The translations under genes and the position numbers were made by a program. Positions 9,303-17,663 of a stretch of 64,000 nucleotides of DNA are shown here, one piece after another (the first letter of the stretch is position 1; the number at the start of each line of letters is the position of its first letter). Where the stretch lies: contig CALWKS010000001.1 in the NCBI GenBank assembly GCA_944381325.1, positions 124,001 through 188,000 on the forward strand. The letters are read 5' to 3'. This DNA is from an uncultured Christensenellaceae bacterium. GTDB taxonomy: Bacteria; Bacillota; Clostridia; Christensenellales; UBA3700. The notes below the pieces were generated by a model, which saw nothing but the letters and a program-made list of their open reading frames with translations, searched no databases and was not told the DNA's origin.

Positions 9303-9954
9303 TGTATTGATCGCACCGTCTATATTGTCCGCAGATTTTGCGGCTATGGGCGATGCTGTGAAAAATCTTAAAAAATGGAATGCAGACTGGGTGCATTGCG
9401 ACGTTATGGACGGAGAATTTGTCCCCAACATCACTTTCGGAATGCCTATGGTCGAAGCGCTCAGACGTAATACCGATATGTTTCTTGACGTGCACCTGAT
9501 GATAGTCAAGCCAGAACGTTATGTTGAACGCTTTGTAAAAGCCGGAGCTGACCTTGTAACATTTCATCCTGAAGCAAGCGAAGATCCGTTCGGTACTATA
9601 GAAAAAATAAAGGCTATGGGAGCAAAGGCAGGCATTGTGCTCAATCCTGATATTCCTTGCAATGTTGCAAAGGATTTTGTCAGCAAGGTCGATCTCATTA
9701 TGCTCATGGGCGTTTTTCCGGGATTCGGAGGTCAGAAGTTTATTCCTGAAGTCATGGAAAAGATATCTGAGCTTAAAGAAATGACCAAAGGAACAGACGT
9801 GTTGGTTGAGCTCGACGGCGGCGTTACTTTGGAGAATGCTCCTGAAATGGTAAAAAGAGGCCTTGACGTAATGGTTGCCGGGAATGCGGTTTTTAAAGCA
9901 GCCGATCCTGCGCGCGCAATAGAATGTCTTAAGACAGGAAAGACATCGCTTTAA
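9295..9954 (+). CDS. rpe: Ribulose-phosphate 3-epimerase
   Basis: Interconverts ribulose-5-phosphate and xylulose-5-phosphate in the pentose phosphate pathway. The 219-residue TIM barrel starts with IAPSILSADFA and has the metal-binding VHCDVMDGEFVPNITFG, HLMIVKPE, and the phosphate-binding ELDGGV segments. Overlaps rsgA by 8 bp and is the last gene of the operon; a strong terminator follows at 10011. The thiN gene that follows rpe in B. subtilis is absent. Confidence 0.97.
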   Translation: MADVLIAPSILSADFAAMGDAVKNLKKWNADWVHCDVMDGEFVPNITFGMPMVEALRRNTDMFLDVHLMIVKPERYVERFVKAGADLVTFHPEASEDPFGTIEKIKAMGAKAGIVLNPDIPCNVAKDFVSKVDLIMLMGVFPGFGGQKFIPEVMEKISELKEMTKGTDVLVELDGGVTLENAPEMVKRGLDVMVAGNAVFKAADPARAIECLKTGKTSL

Positions 9955-10010
9955 AATAAATCTGATTATCAAACTCAATTTTTTTATTGAATAAATTCAT
10001 TGGAATTGAT

Positions 10011-10045
10011 ATGATCATCGCAATATGCGGTGGTCATTTTTTTTT
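10011..10045 (+). terminator. Rho-independent terminator of the gmk-rpe operon
   Basis: An 11-bp stem (ATGATCATCGC with GCGGTGGTCAT, two G-U pairs) and an AATAT loop are followed by a run of nine T. It lies 56 bp after the rpe stop. Confidence 0.9.
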
Positions 10046-10390
10046 GTAAATGAAAACTCTAAACTATATGATGTTTTAAGTTGTGTATGTCTACATATTT
10101 AATTTTGCTCATTGAGCATTGTGTCGGAGTGGAGATAGAATATTATTTGAATAGCTATAAGATTAATTTGGTCGTTAATATAAAAGTTTATCGGATTAAA
10201 AATATAGTGTTAAGCTTTCTGTTTGAACAAATTAATCGAATGGTTTAAACATTTGTTTGATCTGTTCGACAACTGAAATCATGTTGTTTGTAATACGAAA
10301 GATTTAATTTTTTAATGAAAGTATATACATAAATTATTTATTATTAATAAGTAATAATAAGTATTGATATATTTGCAATTTAAATTGTGT
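10046..10390. other. AT-rich intergenic region, nothing recognised
   Basis: About 345 bp between the operon terminator and the spoVM leader. It is very AT-rich and interrupted by stops in all frames. I see no convincing gene, tRNA or structured RNA. Confidence 0.6.
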
Positions 10391-10418
10391 AACAAATATT
10401 ATATTTGTTTCATATTAT
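10391..10418 (+). promoter_or_regulatory. Palindrome and possible sigma-E-like -10 before spoVM
   Basis: AACAAATAT-T-ATATTTGTT (10391-10409) is a perfect 9-bp inverted repeat with one central base. It is immediately followed by CATATTAT (10411-10418), which resembles the -10 element used by sporulation sigma factors E and K. The spoVM start lies 27 bp downstream. The palindrome could be an operator; the sigma assignment is an inference because no clear -35 can be placed. Confidence 0.35.
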
Positions 10419-10444
10419 AAATCAGATTGATCGGAGGTATGGTT

Positions 10445-10528
10445 ATGAAAATATATTGCATTAATCCGCCAAGAATAATAAAGGCAATACTCAGAATGTT
10501 TTGCAGACAGGATAAAAAGTGTTGCTGA
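10445..10528 (+). CDS. spoVM: SpoVM-like amphipathic sporulation peptide (27 aa)
   Basis: A 27-codon gene (ATG 10445, TGA 10526-10528) with a good Shine-Dalgarno (CGGAGGT, about 8 nt spacing). The peptide begins MKIYCINPPRIIKAILRMF and ends with a basic, Cys-containing tail (KKCC). SpoVM of B. subtilis (26 aa, starting MKFYTIKLPKFLGGIV) senses the curved forespore membrane and recruits SpoIVA. The shared features are MK-x-Y at 1-4, Pro9, and an amphipathic helix with basic residues at 10, 13 and 17. The position between rpe and rpmB is exactly that of spoVM in B. subtilis, which makes the call much stronger than the short sequence alone would. The three cysteines are unusual. It implies the organism sporulates or descends from a spore-former. 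Confidence 0.8.
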   Translation: MKIYCINPPRIIKAILRMFCRQDKKCC

Positions 10529-10791
10529 TCTGAATAGTCGAATTCAGTAGGATTTGCATAAATAAGCGAGATGTAGACCGTGTTGAAGGTGTCCTGGCTA
10601 TTCCTGAAGCGCGATAAGGCTGATTGATTTGTGAATGTAAAACGGATACGTAGTTGGCACTTTCTGTAGATATTTACATAATATTAATTGATAAACATAA
10701 ATAATAATTAAAAATATTATAGTATAAATATAGCCAACATAATAAATGTAATGCTTTTCAATAGTGTTTTGTAGCAGAGTAGAAAGTGAAT

Positions 10792-10819
10792 AAAAAAACG
10801 GACGCATTTCTGCGTCCGC
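10792..10819 (-). terminator. Rho-independent terminator of rpmB
   Basis: Read on the minus strand: CGGACGCA, a GAAA loop and TGCGTCCG, followed by seven T. It lies 22 bp beyond the rpmB stop. Confidence 0.9.
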
Positions 10820-10841
10820 ATTAGTTACCGTTTAATATAAA

Positions 10842-11051
10842 TCAGTCGTTGGATTCGGTTGTCTTATCAGCCTTGTTCATCGTTCTGAGGCATCTTGTGC
10901 AGACATAACCCTTGACCTGTTTGCCGGTTTCGTCGATAAAGTCTACCTTCTGAACGTTTGCTCCCCAGGCTCTTCTATATTTACGGTTAGAGTGGCTGAC
11001 CTTGTTGCCGCTCTGCTGACCTTTACCACAAATACTGCATACTTTGGACAT
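10842..11051 (-). CDS. rpmB: 50S ribosomal protein bL28
   Basis: A 69-residue ribosomal protein with the L28 pattern: CSICGKG at the N-terminus, the GNKVSHSNRKYRRAWGANVQ segment, and CTRC near residue 51. The four cysteines suggest the zinc-binding form. AGGAGG precedes the ATG. It has its own promoter and terminator and is transcribed opposite to spoVM and yloU. Confidence 0.97.
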   Translation of the reverse strand: MSKVCSICGKGQQSGNKVSHSNRKYRRAWGANVQKVDFIDETGKQVKGYVCTRCLRTMNKADKTTESND

Positions 11052-11086
11052 AGAAAAATCCCTCCTGACTTATTCGTTGCCTAAAT

Positions 11087-11115
11087 ATACTAGCATTAAA
11101 AAAAGAAAAAATCAA
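11087..11115 (-). promoter_or_regulatory. Sigma-A promoter of rpmB
   Basis: On the minus strand: TTGATT, a 17-bp spacer and TAGTAT, with TGC directly before the -10 (extended -10). The predicted transcript start is about 30 bp upstream of the rpmB ATG. Confidence 0.75.
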
Positions 11116-11411
11116 CAATTTTCAACCTTATTTTGAATTTTTTTTATTAAATCCGTAGCTTTTCTTTTTTATACTTAGATGCGACTTGCTTCACGAATGC
11201 TGAGAGTAACTGAAAACTGTCTGATTTTCGGTTGAAAACCCGTTTTATGCACTGTTTTCAGAATGTTATCGGCTTAAGATTTACCTTTGACGATGAGTTT
11301 TTATCTTTCTGAATTTAAATTTAAGTATAAATTTTTGTTCTGAAACAGCATATTTTTGTTGAAACGTGTTAGTTTTGGATATTTGTGCGTATATTTATAT
11401 AAAATAAACGC
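11116..11411. other. Divergent intergenic region, nothing further recognised
   Basis: About 300 bp between the rpmB and yloU-like promoters. It is AT-rich with no open frame or clear hairpin. Confidence 0.5.
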
Positions 11412-11440
11412 TTGCAAAAATTTTATCATTCGTGTAATAT
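11412..11440 (+). promoter_or_regulatory. Sigma-A promoter of the yloU-like gene, placing the start at the ATG
   Basis: TTGCAA (11412-11417), a 17-bp spacer and TAATAT (11435-11440). The predicted transcription start, 7 nt after the hexamer, is 11447, the A of the ATG. There is no Shine-Dalgarno in the 15 bases before the ATG. Confidence 0.7.
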
Positions 11441-11446
11441 AAAGTT

Positions 11447-11797
11447 ATGGCAGTAAAGACAACTAACAGATACGGACGAATTACTATTTCTGACAGCGCC
11501 ATCGCTATGACGGCGCACTATTCTGCCGCCGATTGTTACGGCATTGTGGATTTGGTTTCCAGACGTCTGACCGACAGCCTTATCGAGCTTTTTAATAAAC
11601 AACCTGCAGGTAAGGGCGTGAAGGTCGAGACTGTGAATAACAAGATATATCTTGAGTTGTATGTGGTGCTCAGAGACGGCGTTAATGTGGAAGCGGTGTG
11701 CGATTCTGTTCGCAGCACCGTAAAGTATGACGTAGAGACTTACACGGGTATGCGTGTGAGCGGAATTGTGGTAAACGTTGTCGGCGTGAGACTTTAA
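11447..11797 (+). CDS. yloU: Asp23/Gls24-family protein (YloU type)
   Basis: A 116-residue Asp23-family protein. The family pattern is visible: GRITISDSAIAMTAHYSAADCYGIV at the N-terminus (the usual vi.ia.ia..GV motif), a central VEVEGNKIYLELYVVLRDGVN-like strand region, and the C-terminal VRSTVKYDVETYTGMRVSGIVVNV motif. Members are small cell-envelope-associated proteins linked to alkaline stress and lipid metabolism. The next gene, 13 bp downstream, is fakA-like, as in B. subtilis yloU-yloV. It is predicted to be translated from a leaderless message (see promoter). Confidence 0.9.
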   Translation: MAVKTTNRYGRITISDSAIAMTAHYSAADCYGIVDLVSRRLTDSLIELFNKQPAGKGVKVETVNNKIYLELYVVLRDGVNVEAVCDSVRSTVKYDVETYTGMRVSGIVVNVVGVRL

Positions 11798-11810
11798 TGG
11801 AGAAAAATTG

Positions 11811-13442
11811 ATGAAAATAATAGACAGTTCAAAGCTGAAAGAGATGTTCCTCGGCGGGTACAAAAATCTTCAGCTTCATAAGGCTGAGGTGGACGCTCTC
11901 AACGTGTTCCCTGTGCCTGACGGCGATACGGGTACGAATATGTCTTTGACTATCGCATCGGCCGTAAAAGAAATTGAAAATCTGCAGGGCGATTGTTCTC
12001 AGATATTGCTGGACTTTTCGCGTGGCGCGCTCAAAGGCGCAAGAGGTAACTCGGGCGTTATATTGTCCCAGATAATCAAAGGACTTGCAAGAGTTCTCAG
12101 TGACGTTAAAAACATTACTACAAAAGAATTTGCCGTTGCGCTGCTTAGTGCCAGAGACGTTGCTTACAGCGCTGTTACAAAACCTAAGGAAGGCACGGTG
12201 CTTACCGTTATCAGATTTATGGCTGAAAATGCGCAGTCTATCGCGGCAAAGAACGCTTCTTTCCTTACATTTTTCCCTGCACTTTTAGCTAAGGGAGAAG
12301 AAATTCTCAAGCAAACTCCCGAGATGCTTCCCGTGCTTAAAAAAGCGGGCGTTGTTGACGCAGGCGGACAAGGTTTGCTTTACGTTTTCGAAGGCTTCTA
12401 TAAAGCGCTTGCAGGCATAGAAATCGCTCAGCCTGAAGGCGAACAGGAAGAACATAAGGCTGTGCTTCCTCAGCTCGATACGGTCGGCAATGACGAACAC
12501 GATCTTGACAATATCAAATTCGCTTATTGCACGGAATATTTCATAATCAATCTTAAAAAACACGTTACCGACGAGGATATAGAAAAACTCCGCGACAAAC
12601 TGATGGCTATCGGCGACTGCGTTATCGTAATCGGAGACATCAACCTCGTAAAAGTACACGTACACACCAACACTCCCAACCGCGCGCTTTATTATGCGTT
12701 GCAATTGGGTGAACTCGATAAAATAAAGATCGAAAATATGCTTGAGCAGCATCGTGCTCTTGTCAAGGCGCGTGAGGCGAACAAGAAACCTATCGGTATG
12801 GTTTCGGTATGCGCAGGCGAAGGCGTTGCCGCTATGTTCAAAGAGCTTACCGTTGACGAAGTTATCGAAGGCGGTCAGACGATGAATCCCAGCGTTGAGG
12901 ATATCCTTCATGCAGTTGAAAAGGTCAACGCTGAAAGCGTGATCATTCTTCCCAACAATAAAAACATAATTATGGCTGCGGAGCGCGTAAAAGAACTTAC
13001 CAAAAAGAGATGCGTCGTTCTGCCTACGACCGAAGTGCCTGAAGGAATCAGCGCTGCAATCGTGTTTGACCCGTCTCTCGACGTAAATACCAACGTTGAG
13101 GAAATGACAGAGGCTTTCAGACGCATTAAATGCGGCGAAGTTACTATGGCTATAAGAAATACCGAGCTTGACGGTTTTAAGATCTCTGAAGGCGATTATA
13201 TCGGTCTGGACAGCAAAAAGATAGTTTCAAAGGCTGATAATATTGAAAGCGCTGTTATAGACCTTATCGAAAAGCTGAAAGACGATGACGGCGAAGTGAT
13301 CACTCTTTACTACGGACAGGACGTCAAAGAGGAAGAAGCAAACGCTCTGGTTGCGCAGATCGAAGAGCGTTTTGACGATTGCGAAGTGGTCTGCTACAAC
13401 GGCGGTCAGCCTCATTACTATTATATGGTATCTGTTGAATGA
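11811..13442 (+). CDS. fakA: DAK2-domain fatty acid kinase-type protein (YloV/FakA)
   Basis: The kinase subunit of the FakAB fatty acid kinase family, which phosphorylates exogenous fatty acids bound to FakB. The 543-residue protein has an N-terminal DhaL-like ATP-binding domain with VFPVPDGDTGTNMSLT (near 31-46), GARGNSGVILSQI and VVDAGGQGLLYVFEGF, then the middle FakA domain and C-terminal FakB-like DegV region. I chose the ATG at 11811 over the in-frame TTG at 11808 because GGAG is at ideal spacing from the ATG. No fakB partner is in the window, so the substrate is inferred from the family. Confidence 0.92.
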   Translation: MKIIDSSKLKEMFLGGYKNLQLHKAEVDALNVFPVPDGDTGTNMSLTIASAVKEIENLQGDCSQILLDFSRGALKGARGNSGVILSQIIKGLARVLSDVKNITTKEFAVALLSARDVAYSAVTKPKEGTVLTVIRFMAENAQSIAAKNASFLTFFPALLAKGEEILKQTPEMLPVLKKAGVVDAGGQGLLYVFEGFYKALAGIEIAQPEGEQEEHKAVLPQLDTVGNDEHDLDNIKFAYCTEYFIINLKKHVTDEDIEKLRDKLMAIGDCVIVIGDINLVKVHVHTNTPNRALYYALQLGELDKIKIENMLEQHRALVKAREANKKPIGMVSVCAGEGVAAMFKELTVDEVIEGGQTMNPSVEDILHAVEKVNAESVIILPNNKNIIMAAERVKELTKKRCVVLPTTEVPEGISAAIVFDPSLDVNTNVEEMTEAFRRIKCGEVTMAIRNTELDGFKISEGDYIGLDSKKIVSKADNIESAVIDLIEKLKDDDGEVITLYYGQDVKEEEANALVAQIEERFDDCEVVCYNGGQPHYYYMVSVE

Positions 13443-13493
13443 TATAGTTAAAATAAGTATCATAGAAAATAATTGTATTATAATCGAATCAAA

Positions 13494-13517
13494 ACTCCGC
13501 AAGTGCGGAGTTTTTTA
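13494..13517 (+). terminator. Rho-independent terminator after fakA
   Basis: ACTCCGC, an AAGT loop and GCGGAGT, followed by TTTTT, 51 bp after the fakA stop. Confidence 0.9.
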
Positions 13518-13609
13518 TTTTTATTGTTTAGCTTTGTTTGATCGGTGATTGCGCTCTTTTAAATTTTAAGAATACCGCTGTAAGTTTTTAATTTTAAAGT
13601 CAACATTAA

Positions 13610-13638
13610 TCGACTAGGAATTGACGTTATGGTATAAT
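13610..13638 (+). promoter_or_regulatory. Extended -10 promoter of recG, placing the start at the ATG
   Basis: TATAAT at 13633-13638 with an upstream TGG (extended -10), and a weak -35 TCGACT 17 bp further up. The predicted transcription start is 13645, the A of the recG ATG. The 24 codons' worth of sequence upstream that is also open in frame contains this -10 box and is therefore not coding. Confidence 0.65.
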
Positions 13639-13644
13639 TTCAGT

Positions 13645-15633
13645 ATGAAACTTACAGATCTTAAAGGCGTGGGAGAAAAGACCCTGCAAAAACTTGCAAA
13701 ACTCGGCATTACAGATGAAAGGACCTTACTTGACTTTTTGCCTAAAAGCTATTGGGATATGACCAAAGAGGGTGATTTGTCTTGCGCTGAGCACGGTGAA
13801 TATATTCTTCTTAAAGGCGAACTCGTGAAGCTTACCAAAGTTGTCAAGGTTCGTGCCGGACTTAATTTTTTCAGGGCGGAGATTGCAACGCAGGGCGTCA
13901 ATGTAAAACTCGTATGGTTTAATGCGCCGTATCTGAGGAGTAATCTCGAAGAAGGACAAAGATATACCGTATGGGGCAAGGTTTCGAAAAAAGACGGAAA
14001 GACGGAGATAATCAATCCCGGATTTGAACCTGAAGACGGAACGAGACTCAGCGGTATTGTGCCGATATATGCTACGAAGGGATTGATTCAACAATCCGTT
14101 ATGCGCAAAATAACGGCAGACGCTGTTGAAAAATGCAGAGTTGAGCCGTTGCTGGAGAGTTATGATCTGATGCCGCTTGAAGACGCTTACAGATATGCTC
14201 ACGTTCCTCTCGATAAGAGAACGGCTTATATTGCCAGGAGAAGGCTTGCGCTCGAAGAGCTTACAGCAAAGCTCTGCGCTTACAGATTGGCAAAAGCAGG
14301 CAGTGAAGGACGTAAACTCAGAACCTATAAACTGGGAAATGACAGTATGGACGATATGGTTGCGTCTTTGCCGTTCGTTCTATCTGATTCGCAACTAAGA
14401 GCGATAAATGACGTTATGGACGATCTGAAAAGCGATCGTCGCATGAACAGAATGCTTCTCGGTGACGTCGGGTGCGGAAAAACGGTTGTTGCTCTGATAA
14501 CAATGGCGTATGCGGTAAGATGCGGATATCAGGCCGCTCTGATGGCTCCGACGGAAATTCTTGCCCGTCAGCATTTTGACAACGCTGTAAAACTTTTGTC
14601 GCCTTACGGTATAAAATGCGCTTACCTTGCAGGCAGTCTTTCAGCGTCGGAGAAGAGGAGTATATATAATGATATAAAAAGGGGAGACGTTGATGTCGTC
14701 ATAGGTACGCATGCGGTCATAAGCGACAAGGTGGAATTCTGCAATCTCGGATATATCGTTATAGACGAGCTTCATAAATTCGGTGTAAGACAAAAGAGCT
14801 TGCTCGAGAATAAGTCTCTCGCCGTTGACGTTGCGATCATGAGCGCTACTCCCATACCGAGAGTTCTTGCGCTGGGTGAATACGGAGACATAGACGTCAG
14901 CGCTATAGAGAGCAGAAAAACGATTGACGAATATCCCAGGACGCACGTTGTACCTGCAGGTAAAGAAAAGGCGATGTTCGGATTTGTAAGAGAACATTGT
15001 CTTAACGGTGAGCAAACTTATATAGTATGTCCGCTTGTGGAGGACAGTGAAGGTCTTGAAGTCAGCTCGGCAAAATCCGTATATTCAGAGCTGAAAGAAG
15101 GCGCGTTTTCGGATTTGTCTGTAGGGCTTGTTTACGGCGGAATGAAAGACGAAGCTAAAGAGAAAGTAATGGACGCGTTTTATCGCGGAGAGTATAACGT
15201 TCTCGTTGCGACAAGCGTTGTCGAAGTCGGTATAGACAGCAAAGACGCAACGATAATATGTGTGATGAATGCCGACCGTTTCGGCTTGGCGTCGCTTCAT
15301 CAGTTGAGGGGCAGAGTCGGCAGAAGAAGCGGGCAAACGTCATACTGCTTTCTGCATACGCTTAAAGACGAAGAGTGTGAAAGACTTAAGATCCTTTGTG
15401 ATAATCCTGACGGATTTGCGATAGCTGAAGAAGATGCAAGGATAAGAGGATACGGTGATTTTCTCGGATTCAGACAGAGCGGCGGTGCGGGGGCTGCGCT
15501 TATAGACAAGAGCCTTCTTGCAAGAAGCAAAGCTTATCTCGAAGAGCTGTTTAAGCCTGAAAACAGGGCGAAGCTGGAAAATCCGAGGATAAAAGAGTTC
15601 TTAAATAAGGCAAAAAATATATCTATGACCTGA
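13645..15633 (+). CDS. recG: ATP-dependent DNA helicase RecG
   Basis: Branch-migration helicase acting on stalled forks and recombination junctions. From the ATG at 13645 the protein is 662 residues. It has the N-terminal wedge domain, Walker A GDVGCGKT, motif II DELHKFGVRQK (DELH where most RecG have DEQH), SATPIPR, and the C-terminal LHQLRGRVGRR and EEDARIRGYGDFLG motifs. An upstream TTG (13621) is in frame, but it lies on top of the promoter -10 region. There is no Shine-Dalgarno before the ATG. Confidence 0.96.
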   Translation: MKLTDLKGVGEKTLQKLAKLGITDERTLLDFLPKSYWDMTKEGDLSCAEHGEYILLKGELVKLTKVVKVRAGLNFFRAEIATQGVNVKLVWFNAPYLRSNLEEGQRYTVWGKVSKKDGKTEIINPGFEPEDGTRLSGIVPIYATKGLIQQSVMRKITADAVEKCRVEPLLESYDLMPLEDAYRYAHVPLDKRTAYIARRRLALEELTAKLCAYRLAKAGSEGRKLRTYKLGNDSMDDMVASLPFVLSDSQLRAINDVMDDLKSDRRMNRMLLGDVGCGKTVVALITMAYAVRCGYQAALMAPTEILARQHFDNAVKLLSPYGIKCAYLAGSLSASEKRSIYNDIKRGDVDVVIGTHAVISDKVEFCNLGYIVIDELHKFGVRQKSLLENKSLAVDVAIMSATPIPRVLALGEYGDIDVSAIESRKTIDEYPRTHVVPAGKEKAMFGFVREHCLNGEQTYIVCPLVEDSEGLEVSSAKSVYSELKEGAFSDLSVGLVYGGMKDEAKEKVMDAFYRGEYNVLVATSVVEVGIDSKDATIICVMNADRFGLASLHQLRGRVGRRSGQTSYCFLHTLKDEECERLKILCDNPDGFAIAEEDARIRGYGDFLGFRQSGGAGAALIDKSLLARSKAYLEELFKPENRAKLENPRIKEFLNKAKNISMT

Positions 15634-15791
15634 CGATGGCAGGGTAGAGTATTCTAAATTAAGTCGAAATTTAGAAATAAATATTGCAAAAATCCTTTAT
15701 TTATCGCATATTTGCCTGTTTTTGCGCGTATTGATAGACTAATTATTATTTTTATTATATAATATTTATATCTTCAGGCTAAAGGTGTTTT

Positions 15792-16976
15792 ATGACTAAA
15801 AAATTCAGACAGCCGCAGGGTGTCAGCGACGTTTTGACCCGTCAATGTTATTCTAAAAACAAAATGGAAGGTCAGATCCTTGACTGTTTCGCACGTTACG
15901 GATACAACCAGATAGACACTCCGGTGCTCGAGTACGGAGACCTTTATTCCGCAGGTGCGGGCAAGGTCAACATGAACAAACTTTTTAAACTTACCGATTA
16001 CGATGGCAGTCTTCTCGTGCTTCGTCCCGATATGACTATGCCTATTTCTCGTATAGTCTCGACTAAGATCCCTGAAGGGAAATACAAGTTCTGTTATAGA
16101 GGAAAGATGTTCCGTTTTTCGCAGGGCGAAGGCATGAGAGAATTTACTCAGGTAGGCATCGAGCTTATGGGAGCAAAGGGCATCTGTTATGACGCAGAAG
16201 TCGTTTCACTTGCGATTGAGGCTCTGCTTGAATCCGGTCTCGACGATTTTATTCTCGATATAGGTCATGTGGGATTTTTCAAAGGTCTGCTTGCTTCGCT
16301 TCGCCTCAGCGATGAAGAGAGAAAAGAACTTGCCGTTCTGGTTGAAAGCAAGAATTCTATAGGTGAACAGTTGTTTGCTAAAAAGACGGGACTTTCTCAC
16401 GAGGAGCAGGAACGCATACTCAAGATGCCCATGCTTTTCGGCGGAGAAGAAGTTTTTGAAGAAGCGAAAAAATATTGCGTTAACGACGAGATGACAGAAG
16501 CCGTCGACACACTTGAAAAACTCAACAAGATACTTAAAGCTCAAGGGTATGATAAATACGTCAGCTACGATTTGTCTCTCGTCGGAGAGATGTCGTATTA
16601 CAGCGGCATCGTGTTTAAAGGCATGTGTGAGCACGTCGGTTCGTCGATACTCTCGGGCGGAAGATACGATCATCTGTGCGACAGCTTTGACAGAGATATC
16701 CCCAGCGTAGGATTTGCGATCGGATCTGATATGCTCCTGACTGCGCTTGCCGCGGCAGGAAAGCTTCCGGTAAGAGAAAGCAGAGACGTTGCTGTAGGCT
16801 GCAGCGAAGACGCGATCGCTGTCGCTCTTTCTTTCGTAAGAGAGTTGACAAACGAAGGCAAGTGCGTTGTCAACATGAACGTATGCTCTGAAAGTGAAGT
16901 TGCCGAATATGCAAAAAACAACAACACAAAACAGGCTTATTACGTCGACGGCGATAAGCCGCGCCGCATAGTATAG
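15792..16976 (+). CDS. hisZ: ATP phosphoribosyltransferase regulatory subunit HisZ
   Basis: A histidyl-tRNA-synthetase-like protein lacking aminoacylation activity; it pairs with short-form HisG to make the first enzyme of histidine synthesis and confers feedback inhibition. The 394-residue protein has class II synthetase motifs (QPQGVSDVLT near the start, RPDMTMPISRIV, and motif 2-like FRFSQGEGMREFTQVGIE). It has a GGYDHL-type SGGRYDHL segment, but the window context (hisG immediately next) and the short C-terminus favour HisZ over HisS. AAAGGTG serves as Shine-Dalgarno. First gene of the his operon. Confidence 0.92.
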   Translation: MTKKFRQPQGVSDVLTRQCYSKNKMEGQILDCFARYGYNQIDTPVLEYGDLYSAGAGKVNMNKLFKLTDYDGSLLVLRPDMTMPISRIVSTKIPEGKYKFCYRGKMFRFSQGEGMREFTQVGIELMGAKGICYDAEVVSLAIEALLESGLDDFILDIGHVGFFKGLLASLRLSDEERKELAVLVESKNSIGEQLFAKKTGLSHEEQERILKMPMLFGGEEVFEEAKKYCVNDEMTEAVDTLEKLNKILKAQGYDKYVSYDLSLVGEMSYYSGIVFKGMCEHVGSSILSGGRYDHLCDSFDRDIPSVGFAIGSDMLLTALAAAGKLPVRESRDVAVGCSEDAIAVALSFVRELTNEGKCVVNMNVCSESEVAEYAKNNNTKQAYYVDGDKPRRIV

Positions 16977-16989
16977 AGGAATAAGGAAT

Positions 16990-17631
16990 ATGGATAAAAC
17001 GGTTACATTTGCACTCGCCAAAGGGAGACTCGCTGAAAAGTCGGCAGAGCTTTTGCAGAAGTGCGGCATAGATTGCGCAAACATTCTCGAGCCTACGCGT
17101 AAGCTGGTTCTGACTGATATGAGCGGCAGATACAAATTTATATTTGTCAAACCGAGCGACGTTCCCGTTTATGTTGAACGCGGTGTCGCAGATATCGGCG
17201 TTGTCGGCAAGGACACGCTGATGGAAGACGGTGCCGACGTTTACGAGATCGCAGATCTTGGTTTTGCAAAATGCAAACTTGCGGTAGCGGGTTATCCCGG
17301 TTTTGACCTCGGAGATAAGACGGGACTAAAGGTTGCTACAAAATACGGCAACATTGCACGCAACTATTTTGAGAGCAAAGGACAGAACGTTGAAATAATC
17401 ACGCTTCACGGCTCTATTGAGCTTGGACCTATCGTCGGGCTTTCAGACGTAATTCTGGACATAGTCGAGAGCGGAAAAACCCTTAAAGAAAACGGTCTTT
17501 GCGTGCTTGAGGACGTATGCGACGTTTCGGCAAGACTTATCGTCAATAAAGTAAGTCTTAAAACCAAGGCTCAGGATATCAAACCGCTTGTAGAAAAGAT
17601 ATTTGCGGCACTTGAAGAAAACCGCGGCTGA
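16990..17631 (+). CDS. hisG: ATP phosphoribosyltransferase, short form
   Basis: Condenses ATP and PRPP, the first step of histidine synthesis. At 213 residues it is the short form that lacks the C-terminal regulatory domain and requires HisZ, which is encoded just upstream. Motifs: ALAKGRLAEKSAELL, the PSDVPVYVERGVADIGVVGKD segment, and the PRPP-binding EIITLHGSIELGP-ILD region near residues 136-160. It lies 13 bp after hisZ. Confidence 0.96.
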   Translation: MDKTVTFALAKGRLAEKSAELLQKCGIDCANILEPTRKLVLTDMSGRYKFIFVKPSDVPVYVERGVADIGVVGKDTLMEDGADVYEIADLGFAKCKLAVAGYPGFDLGDKTGLKVATKYGNIARNYFESKGQNVEIITLHGSIELGPIVGLSDVILDIVESGKTLKENGLCVLEDVCDVSARLIVNKVSLKTKAQDIKPLVEKIFAALEENRG

Positions 17632-17663
17632 CGATTTTTACAAAGAATAAAGAGGGTAACGAT

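Noticed and set aside
10598-10807. 69-codon minus-strand frame rich in Ile/Tyr
   Set aside because: Lies across the rpmB terminator in AT-rich DNA, with no ribosome binding site.
15634-15791. Possible His T-box or attenuator before hisZ
   Set aside because: The region is plain AT-rich sequence with no T-box sequence, no His-codon leader peptide and no terminator pair.
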